This document shows positions 1 through 5,365 of a stretch of DNA of 13,784 nucleotides, piece after piece. Under the pieces are notes generated by a model. The model had not been told where the DNA came from, made no database searches, and saw only the letters and a list, made by a program, of their open reading frames with translations. Positions within the stretch are counted from its first letter, which is position 1, and each line of letters begins with the position of its first letter. Location of the stretch: NCBI GenBank assembly GCA_015233285.1, contig JADFYA010000052.1, forward strand, positions 1 through 13,784, written 5' to 3'. Origin of the DNA: Deltaproteobacteria bacterium. Its GTDB lineage: Bacteria; Desulfobacterota; JADFXK01. A program made the translations under genes and the position numbers.

Positions 1-18
1 TAAACCAAGGGGGATATA

Positions 19-531
19 ATGAAATTGTTGAGATTATCGGGAGTAGCTTTATTAGTCGCGGGGCTGGTAGCGGCTTTCTCCGGACCGGTCCTGGCTCAAG
101 GGACGGCCTCACCCCAAGAGATCGTTAAGAAAGTCCAGGAGGCGGCGGCATTTCTGGGCAAATCCGGTGAAAGCGGCCTGGCCGAGTTCAATAAGAAAAA
201 ATCAAACTGGGTCTGGAAAGACACCTATATTTTTGTTTATGATTGCGGGAAAGGAACCATTGCCGCCCATTCCCAGCAACCCGGGCTGATTGGTAAAAGA
301 CTGGCGGGACTGAAGGACATCAAGGGAACGCTTTTTTTTGTTCAGCTCTGCGAGGCGGCGAAGAAACCCGGAGGAGCCTGGGTGGAATACTGGTGGCCAA
401 AACCAGGCACCATGGAACCATCTAGAAAGATCAGCTTTATGCTCCAGGCCGGAAGTTCACCTTACCAGGTCGGGGCCGGAATTTATGATGACAAGATGAG
501 TCTCGACCAACTTGACAAGGTGGTTAAGTAG
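19..531 (+). CDS. Exported single-Cache-like sensory domain protein
   Basis: A 170-residue protein with a clear Sec signal peptide: basic start (MKLLR), hydrophobic stretch at about residues 7-20, and a likely signal peptidase I site after Ala26 (PVLA|QG). The mature part has the usual features of a small Cache domain: an N-terminal helix (about 33-60), a first strand YIFVYDC (70-76), an AAHSQQPGLIGKRL segment (82-95), and an aromatic segment WVEYWWPKPG (121-130). Cache domains bind small ligands outside the cytoplasm, usually as part of a chemoreceptor or kinase; here the domain stands alone with no membrane anchor or output domain, so it would be a periplasmic binding protein. Cys76 and Cys111 could form a disulfide. 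The ATG follows a good ribosome site (AAGGGGG, positions 8-14). Family-level identification is fairly sure; ligand and partner are unknown. Confidence 0.8.
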   Translation: MKLLRLSGVALLVAGLVAAFSGPVLAQGTASPQEIVKKVQEAAAFLGKSGESGLAEFNKKKSNWVWKDTYIFVYDCGKGTIAAHSQQPGLIGKRLAGLKDIKGTLFFVQLCEAAKKPGGAWVEYWWPKPGTMEPSRKISFMLQAGSSPYQVGAGIYDDKMSLDQLDKVVK

Positions 532-614
532 AGGATATGACCGAGGCATTAGTGTTTTGGAGAAGTGATTGTGGTAAACCGGAGAGTCTATAAAAAGATT
601 AGGAAAGTAACCGG
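532..614. other. Convergent intergenic gap
   Basis: This gap separates the Cache gene and the ModE-like gene, which point at each other. No T-tract intrinsic terminator is visible. AACCGG at 577-582 can pair with CCGGTT at 611-616, across a 28-nt loop. Positions 537-565 resemble 1260-1288 (22 of 29 bases identical by eye), described separately. Confidence 0.4.
537..565 (+). repeat. Diverged copy of an intergenic motif also at 1260-1288
   Basis: The two stretches both start ATGACCGA, share CATTAG six bases in from there, and match at 22 of 29 positions without gaps. Both lie in non-coding DNA flanking the ModE-like gene. The copy at 1260-1288 sits inside a nested inverted repeat, whereas this one has no such arms. 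It may be a decayed copy of a short dispersed element, or a chance similarity. Confidence 0.35.
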
Positions 615-956
615 TTAGATGCCGGGGAAGGACAGGTCGCCGAAGATTTCTTGATAGACGGCATCGTCTGCGGCCTGGCAGCGGTTTCTTAACATACTAT
701 ATTTTTTAAGCAAATCCTCACATTCCGGAGTCAGTTGACTACCGCGGCCGGATTCGGTCATGAGCAATGGGAAACCCAAACGCTCCTCGGTCAGCCTGAT
801 TCGGCTCCACAAGCCCCGGTAAGACATCCCCAACTGCTGAGCCGCCTTGTTCATTGAGCCCAGGTCCCGGATGAGTTCCAGGATCCGGAAACGGCCGGGG
901 CCAAAAACATGCTCGTTCCGGTCGTTTTCCAGGCGGTAGGTGGATCTGAGGTGCAT
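615..956 (-). CDS. ModE-type winged helix-turn-helix regulator (DNA-binding domain only)
   Basis: A 113-residue protein matching the N-terminal DNA-binding domain of ModE / LysR-type HTH proteins. The diagnostic stretch is at about residues 33-65: a GSMNKAAQQLGMSYRGLW segment (helix-turn-helix) followed by IRLTEERLGFPLL, as in ModE proteins where this part recognises operators. Full ModE (about 260 residues) adds two molybdate-binding Mop domains, absent here, so this single-domain form cannot sense molybdate in the ModE way. Such short forms are common in deltaproteobacteria and often sit near molybdenum or tungsten cofactor or transport genes, but none is visible in this window. ATG at 954-956 (reverse) is preceded by GGGGA with a short spacer. 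The upstream tandem repeat (1013-1052) is a candidate operator. Confident on fold, not on target. Confidence 0.85.
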   Translation of the reverse strand: MHLRSTYRLENDRNEHVFGPGRFRILELIRDLGSMNKAAQQLGMSYRGLWSRIRLTEERLGFPLLMTESGRGSQLTPECEDLLKKYSMLRNRCQAADDAVYQEIFGDLSFPGI

Positions 957-1012
957 GGTATCCCCAAGATGTCATCCGGGTTGCGGGTAATGTCATTGAT
1001 CTATTTGTCTAT

Positions 1013-1052
1013 ATAGTTGTCTATGAATTTCGATAGTTGTCTATGAATTTCG
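1013..1052. repeat. Perfect 20-bp tandem duplication
   Basis: Positions 1013-1032 and 1033-1052 are identical, 20 of 20. Each unit contains TTGTCTAT and ends in GAATTTCG. A further TTGTCTAT at 1005-1012 gives three copies of this core (1005, 1017, 1037). The array lies about 50-100 bp upstream of the ModE-like start codon, on that gene's promoter side. It could be a set of binding sites for that regulator, or simply a recent slippage duplication. The palindrome CTATATAG at 1009-1016 overlaps its edge. Confidence 0.85.
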
Positions 1053-1093
1053 CTCAAGGTGGGCCGCATCTTCAGCGGGGGCGCCATCTTGAG
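1053..1093. other. Long stem-loop directly abutting the tandem repeat
   Basis: CTCAAGGTGG (1053-1062) pairs with CCATCTTGAG (1084-1093), nine Watson-Crick pairs plus one G-T. Within the loop CCGC (1064-1067) can pair with GCGG (1075-1078), extending the arm. No T-tract follows on either strand, so this is not a standard terminator. Candidate roles are an RNA structure, a protein-binding palindrome or part of a mobile-element remnant. Confidence 0.5.
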
Positions 1094-1226
1094 ATAAAAT
1101 ACATACCATACTTTGAGCCGTTAGTCAAATTAAAGTTAGGGAAGGCTCACTCACCGTATTCCGCGTAAAGTTAAGCCATGAGAACCACGTAACCTTGGCG
1201 GAAGGCGTCCGCTGGGAACGGATCGG

Positions 1227-1304
1227 GATGACGCCGGGCAATTCGGTGGCTCCAGCGGAATGACCGAAACATTAGCGTTCCGGAAACGGCGGCCCGGCGT
1301 CATC
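1227..1304. repeat. 78-bp nested inverted repeat (small structured element)
   Basis: The outer arms are perfect 13-bp inverted repeats: GATGACGCCGGGC at 1227-1239 and its reverse complement at 1292-1304. Inside the 52-bp loop, TTCGGT pairs with ACCGAA just before the CATTAG core, and there is a near-palindrome around TTCCGGAA. The architecture resembles a REP-like or MITE-like element, or a structured RNA. A diverged copy of its interior is at 537-565. No encoded protein or target-site duplication was recognised. Confidence 0.55.
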
Positions 1305-1373
1305 GAGTTGCCTTTTAAATTTAACCCGATATTGTGGTGCTATCGTTTTTTTGATCTAAAAGACGAGATATTG

Positions 1374-1403
1374 TTGACAAGAGTATGGTCCCGGCCCATA
1401 AAT
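1374..1403 (+). promoter_or_regulatory. Sigma70-like promoter for the receiver operon
   Basis: TTGACA at 1374-1379 matches the -35 consensus in all six positions. With a 17-bp spacer the -10 would be CATAAA at 1397-1402 (four of six); shifting one base gives ATAAAT. Transcription would start near 1409, leaving a leader of about 60 nt before the start codon at 1472. It is the best promoter-like match I noticed in the window. Confidence 0.5.
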
Positions 1404-1462
1404 AAAGTCTTTGCCCGGAGAGCATGATTTCCCTGGTGGTTAAAATTAAACATAGTCGATCA

Positions 1463-1468
1463 GAGGAG
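1463..1468 (+). promoter_or_regulatory. Ribosome binding site that fixes the 1472 start
   Basis: GAGGAG lies just before ATG 1472-1474. The in-frame upstream ATG at 1424 has no such site, and its extra 16 residues are not receiver-like, so 1472 is preferred. Confidence 0.7.
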
Positions 1469-1471
1469 AAT

Positions 1472-2560
1472 ATGACTGGCAACATCATGAATAACATCTT
1501 GATAGTGGAAGATGACAAAGAATACCAAATGATAATCCACCGCTTCCTCTCCGGTATGGGGTATTTGAGTGAACAGGTTGCCACCTATGAGGAAGCCAAA
1601 ACCATATTGGCCCGGAAATCGTTTGATCTAGTTATATCGGATATTAATCTTGGCTCGGACAAAAATGGATTGGAATTAATGAAAGACGTGCAGCAGGAAT
1701 GCCGCAGTCTTGATTTCATGATCATGACCGGCTACACCGCCGAATATTCCTACGTCGACATTATCAGGGCCGGGGCGGCCGATTTTATCCCCAAGCCGGT
1801 CCAGTTTGAAGAGTTGGAGGCCAAGCTGAAGCGTCTGGAACGGGAAAAGCAGACCCTTCGGGCCCTGGAGGTAACCAGAAGAGATCTGATTATCGGGACT
1901 AATATAAACACCTGCCTGGTTGAGTTGTCCAGGTCCCTATTGTCCCAGAAGACGTTTGAGGAAATGTCATCTCTATGTCTGGAACATGCCCGATACCTTA
2001 CCGGAAGCCCAATAGGTTTCGCCGGATATATAGACCATCATACCGGTCAGCTTCATTGCCCGACGCTTTCTGAAGATGTTTGTTCGAGCCACCCGATTAG
2101 CCACGAACCTGTAATTTTCAAAGACTTTACCGGTCTCTGGGGCTGGGTTTTGAAAACCAAGGGATCCGTCTTGACTAACTCCCCCGCCGATGATCCCAGA
2201 TCCAGTGGGACACCGGAAGGGCACGTCCTCATTCACAGGTTTCTCTCCGCTCCAGCTTTAGCCGGCGAAGAAGTGCTGGGGCAGATCGCATTGGCCAATT
2301 CCGACCGGGATTATGCCGAGCCCGATTTGTCAGTGGTGGAAACTATTGCCGGAATTTATGGACAGGCCATTCAGCGGAAATGGATGGAAGAGGAGCTAAA
2401 AGAAGAAATAGCCCGGCGGGCGGAGGCGGAAGCCGAGCTGCGAAAAGCCCACTCCGAACTGCAGATTCTGCTTGCCGATAGGAATGCCCGCATCAGCCAG
2501 GCCGGCGAGTTACTGAAAAAAAGAGTTGAACGGTTTAAGCAGATTACTGATGAAGCATGA
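1472..2560 (+). CDS. Response regulator: receiver - GAF - coiled coil
   Basis: A 362-residue cytoplasmic signalling protein. Receiver domain at residues 8-122: acidic pocket EDD (13-15), phosphoacceptor Asp57 in VISDINL, switch Thr86 in IMTG, and conserved Lys108 in IPKPV, so all catalytic positions are intact. A GAF-like domain follows at about 145-303 (ELSRSLLSQKTFEEMSSLCL to IAGIYGQAIQRK), then a charged coiled coil at 304-356 of the type that often joins a sensor to a kinase core. No histidine kinase, GGDEF, HD or DNA-binding output follows, so the protein may act by protein contact or as a phosphate carrier. Four cysteines occur in the GAF region (148, 169, 196, 204); whether they bind a cofactor is unknown. 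First gene of a probable operon with the genes at 2660 and 4284. The domain assignment is firm; the role is inference. Confidence 0.88.
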   Translation: MTGNIMNNILIVEDDKEYQMIIHRFLSGMGYLSEQVATYEEAKTILARKSFDLVISDINLGSDKNGLELMKDVQQECRSLDFMIMTGYTAEYSYVDIIRAGAADFIPKPVQFEELEAKLKRLEREKQTLRALEVTRRDLIIGTNINTCLVELSRSLLSQKTFEEMSSLCLEHARYLTGSPIGFAGYIDHHTGQLHCPTLSEDVCSSHPISHEPVIFKDFTGLWGWVLKTKGSVLTNSPADDPRSSGTPEGHVLIHRFLSAPALAGEEVLGQIALANSDRDYAEPDLSVVETIAGIYGQAIQRKWMEEELKEEIARRAEAEAELRKAHSELQILLADRNARISQAGELLKKRVERFKQITDEA

Positions 2561-2596
2561 AGGTAATTCGGGTGCGGCATCATCTGAAGATTCATC

Positions 2597-2629
2597 AGCC
2601 TCCAACTTGGACCAGAAGTTGGCTGGGCT
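2597..2629 (+). other. Hairpin in the leader of the coiled-coil gene
   Basis: CCAACTT (2602-2608) pairs perfectly with AAGTTGG (2616-2622) around a 7-nt loop, and AGCC (2597-2600) pairs with GGCT (2626-2629) below an internal loop. The hairpin lies between the first two operon genes, 20 bases before the next ribosome site. There is no strong T-tract, so partial termination or tuning of translation or mRNA stability is more likely than full termination. Confidence 0.45.
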
Positions 2630-2648
2630 TGTTTCACTTCGATGGCGA

Positions 2649-2654
2649 GGGAGG
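2649..2654 (+). promoter_or_regulatory. Ribosome binding site favouring a TTG start at 2660
   Basis: GGGAGG is followed by a 5-nt spacer and TTG at 2660-2662, in frame. The alternative ATG at 2642 is preceded by GTTTCACTTCG, which has no ribosome site. The site itself would lie inside the longer reading frame. Confidence 0.6.
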
Positions 2655-2659
2655 AACCA

Positions 2660-4186
2660 TTGCCTAACTACAACTTGAGAAACAGGTTTAAAGCATTTCT
2701 GTCGCGATCCGTTCGTCGGGATCCTGGAGAATCGGATTTGCCTCCGGAACCGCCGGTTGACTTAAAAGAAAAAGTGCCTCAGAACGACAACCCGTCCGGG
2801 GAGTTGTCCCAGCGGGCCTTGTCCATTTCAGAAAGGTTGGGCCGCCTTAGGGAGTTGTTTTCTTTTAGTCCAGGGCTCGAGTCGAGGCTGGAAACGGCCA
2901 CTTCTATCAAGGAGGTAGTGGCATTTGTCAATGAAGTGTTGTTATCCAGGTTCAGCATGCTCAAGGAAATTGGCCTATTGAATCCCGAGTCAGCTAAGGC
3001 CTTGGAAGCGATAGGCAAGGCGCTGGAGACTGTCCGGGAAAAGAAAGAATTTTCCGATAAATTACTTCAAGAAAACGAGTCGTTGAAAAAAAAGCTGGAG
3101 GTGCTGGAAGCTCAACATATCACCCCAGGGGTTATCACAGACAGGGAACTTCGGTTGGAAAAACAACTCAGTTCCATGCAAAGGCGGGAAAGGGAACTCA
3201 GGCTGGCCCTAGACAGAGCCAATAAAAAAATTGTCGCCTTGCGCCCTACCCAGGAGTTGGCCAGAAGTTTAACTACCAAGAATAGCCTGCTGACCGCCAA
3301 ACTTGAGCACCAGTCCGGCCTGATGCGGTCATTGACCGCGGATAACCAGAAGTATCAAGACCTACTAATCAAAGTTCAAAACCTTAGAGAAGAAAACCAG
3401 GAGCTGAAAAAACAAATTGAAGAAAAGCCGGGCATGTTTGGTCGGATCAAGTCAATTTTCTCCCACGATAGTGCTTTGAATGAGTCGTTACATAGCCTGA
3501 TCAGTAATCATGACAAGCTAAATTCGGAGTTGGAGGAAAACGAGTTGATTCTCGAAAATATTCAGCCACCGGATTCCGGTTCCGGTTTGGTGGATGCTTA
3601 TGATAGACTAGACGAACAAAACATTGCCTTGAAACGCCTGGCGGCAGCCAAAGCTTCTTTGGACAACCTGGTCACTAACCACCAATCCGGCAAACAGAAT
3701 CTTGGCCAAATCATCCAACATCTCCAGGCTGAAAACCAGAATTTGAAACAAGCCCTGACCGCCAAACAAGAAAAAATCAAAATCCTTAAGATCGATCCCG
3801 CCCAACAACAACTGATGAGAAAGCTCGTGCAACTAAAAAATGAATATAATCATCTACTCATCCAATTCAAGACCAGGTCGGAGCTTGCCGAACAGTTGGA
3901 GCAAGAGAGAGCCGGACTATTGGCCAAATTGTCCGAGCAAAAGGCATTAGTTAGAGAACAAAGCCAGTTAAAAGCAAAAGAAGAGTGCGTTAAACGACTG
4001 GCCGACTCAGCCAGGCAACTGGAGGCCCAATATAAGTCTTTAAAGAAGAAGTATCTCGATTTAAGCAATGAGAACCAAATAACTTTGACGGAAAACACCA
4101 TCCTGAATAGAAAGCTGAGTAAAGTTACCACCGAGTATGACGCCCTGATCAAGGAATATGAAAACATATTTCAAAGTATCCAATGA
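2660..4186 (+). CDS. Long coiled-coil protein of unknown function
   Basis: About 508 residues from the preferred TTG start (514 from ATG 2642). I do not recognise a family. The N-terminus is basic (NYNLRNRFKAFLSRSVRR) and could form an amphipathic helix; a proline-rich stretch follows, then a helical block (about 70-140). Most of the remainder is heptad-like, rich in Glu, Lys, Gln, Leu and Asn, and reads as long coiled coils, interrupted by a Pro/Gly break and a KPGMFGRIKSIFSHD segment near 260-275 and by a QPPDSGSG break near residue 305. There is no signal peptide and no membrane segment; cysteine is almost absent (one). It lies between two receiver proteins that themselves carry coiled coils, which suggests a scaffold or cytoskeletal partner of that pathway (inference). 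SMC-like or myosin-like similarity in searches would probably reflect coiled-coil bias only. Confidence 0.8.
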   Translation: MPNYNLRNRFKAFLSRSVRRDPGESDLPPEPPVDLKEKVPQNDNPSGELSQRALSISERLGRLRELFSFSPGLESRLETATSIKEVVAFVNEVLLSRFSMLKEIGLLNPESAKALEAIGKALETVREKKEFSDKLLQENESLKKKLEVLEAQHITPGVITDRELRLEKQLSSMQRRERELRLALDRANKKIVALRPTQELARSLTTKNSLLTAKLEHQSGLMRSLTADNQKYQDLLIKVQNLREENQELKKQIEEKPGMFGRIKSIFSHDSALNESLHSLISNHDKLNSELEENELILENIQPPDSGSGLVDAYDRLDEQNIALKRLAAAKASLDNLVTNHQSGKQNLGQIIQHLQAENQNLKQALTAKQEKIKILKIDPAQQQLMRKLVQLKNEYNHLLIQFKTRSELAEQLEQERAGLLAKLSEQKALVREQSQLKAKEECVKRLADSARQLEAQYKSLKKKYLDLSNENQITLTENTILNRKLSKVTTEYDALIKEYENIFQSIQ

Positions 4187-4283
4187 CGGTTGCCGGCATA
4201 TTAATCCCTTAACGTGTTGCGAACCTTGGACGGTGCTGAGATCCTTGATTATGACCGCGGCTGACGCTATTGAAGGATAAGGT

Positions 4284-5279
4284 ATGATTGATAAAATTTC
4301 GCAAGAAGCAGATACATTCGAGATTCTGGTTGTCGATGATACCATCCTCAACCTAAAATTAATGACAGACATTCTTGCAACGCAGGGCTATCATGTCCGT
4401 TCTGCTTCCAGTGGCCACCAGGCCCTGAAATCTGTGGCAATTAAAGCGCCTGACCTGATCCTGTTGGATGTGCGAATGCCGGAAATGGATGGCTACCAGG
4501 TTTGTCAACACCTCAAGTCTAACAAGCAACATAGCGGAATTCCAATAGTTTTTATTAGCGCTATGACCGATGTGGCGGACAAGATCAAAGGCTTCAAAGC
4601 GGGGGGGGTTGATTACATCGGCAAACCATTTGAAGTGACGGAAGTTTTGGCCAGAGTGGAGACACATCTAACTTTGCGGCGCCTGCAAAAACAACTGGAG
4701 GAACGAAACATTATGCTCCAACAAGAAATTATTGTGCGCGAGCAGACCGAAGAAGAGTTACGGAAGCACAAAGCCCAACTCGAAGAACTCGTTGAGGAGC
4801 GCACTGCGGGTATCAGAAAGATCAATGAAGAGCTGCAACATGAAATCACCGAGCGTAAGCAGGCCGAGGAAGCCTTCAAAAATCTGATCTATAGCGCTCC
4901 CATTGGTATCTTTGTCGCTCAGGACGGTAAATTTAAGCTGGTTAATCCCGGCTTTCAGAAAACGACTGGTTACAGCGAAATAGAATTGATTGGAAAAGAT
5001 TCGCTGTTTTTGGTTGTTCCTGAATTTAAGGAAATTGTCAGGAACAAATCGACTCAGATGTTGTTGGAACAGAGCACCTCCCCCTATGAATACCAACTCA
5101 TAGATAAGAATGGAGTAATTCATTGGGTGCTGGAAAGAGTTACATCTACCCTTTATGGTGGGGAAGAGGCAATTTTAGGGTATTTCATGGAGATAACTGA
5201 GCGTAAGAGGGCAGCAGATATCTTGAATGCCTCAAAGGCCAGGTACCGTGAAATACTCGGTCAAACAGAAACTTCATGA
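4284..5279 (+). CDS. Response regulator: receiver - coiled coil - PAS, short C-terminus
   Basis: A 331-residue protein. Receiver at residues 12-130: acidic pair Asp18-Asp19, phosphoacceptor Asp62 in LLDVRMPEMDG, switch Ser92 in FISAM, and Lys114 in IGKPF, all intact. A coiled coil runs from about 130 to 195 and joins one PAS domain (about 197-310) that ends in the usual ITERKRA sequence. The last residues, NASKARYREILGQ, read like the opening helix of a further PAS domain, which then stops after TETS. Similar architectures usually continue into more PAS domains, a histidine kinase or GGDEF, so the C-terminus may be truncated; reading on in other frames I see no continuation. The start has a good ribosome site (AAGGATAAGG). 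It follows the coiled-coil gene by 97 bp and probably shares its transcript. Domains are certain, the output is unknown. Confidence 0.88.
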   Translation: MIDKISQEADTFEILVVDDTILNLKLMTDILATQGYHVRSASSGHQALKSVAIKAPDLILLDVRMPEMDGYQVCQHLKSNKQHSGIPIVFISAMTDVADKIKGFKAGGVDYIGKPFEVTEVLARVETHLTLRRLQKQLEERNIMLQQEIIVREQTEEELRKHKAQLEELVEERTAGIRKINEELQHEITERKQAEEAFKNLIYSAPIGIFVAQDGKFKLVNPGFQKTTGYSEIELIGKDSLFLVVPEFKEIVRNKSTQMLLEQSTSPYEYQLIDKNGVIHWVLERVTSTLYGGEEAILGYFMEITERKRAADILNASKARYREILGQTETS

Positions 5280-5283
5280 CCTC

Positions 5284-5306
5284 GGACGGCCTGACCTTTG
5301 CCGTCC
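5284..5306. terminator. Candidate terminator hairpin between convergent genes
   Basis: GGACGGC (5284-5290) pairs with GCCGTCC (5300-5306) around a 9-nt loop, five bases after the stop codon of the receiver-PAS gene and about 60 bp beyond the kinase stop on the other strand. Neither strand shows a real T-tract, so termination would be weak or need a factor. Confidence 0.45.
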
Positions 5307-5365
5307 CCGTTATAGAATTAATAATTGTTAGCACCGCGAATATTCTTTTGAAGACGGACCTGAGA

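Larger units (their letters stand above)
957..1471. other. 515-bp structured intergenic region
   Basis: This divergent intergenic stretch between the ModE-like gene (-) and the receiver-GAF gene (+) has no convincing gene. It holds, in order, a 20-bp tandem duplication (1013-1052), a long hairpin (1053-1093), a small hairpin (GCGGA 1198-1202 with TCCGC 1208-1212), a nested inverted repeat (1227-1304) and a promoter-like TTGACA box (1374-1379). It is far longer than other gaps in the window and unusually rich in inverted repeats, so it may contain a small RNA, a mobile-element remnant or regulatory structure. Confidence 0.6.

Noticed and set aside
608..617. 10-bp palindrome TAACCGGTTA at the end of the ModE-like gene
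   Set aside because: It is short, overlaps a stop codon and is not followed by a T-tract. It is probably chance.
1260..1427. A 55-codon plus-strand open frame (MTETLAFRKRR...)
   Set aside because: It has no ribosome site and overlaps the inverted repeat and the promoter-like box. The protein looks random.
1424..1471. Longer N-terminus for the receiver-GAF protein
   Set aside because: There is no ribosome site at 1424, while GAGGAG stands before 1472. The added residues are not part of a receiver domain.
2779..4167. Several minus-strand open frames inside the coiled-coil gene
   Set aside because: They are Leu/Ser-rich mirrors of a Lys/Glu/Gln-rich coding strand and lack ribosome sites or recognisable domains.
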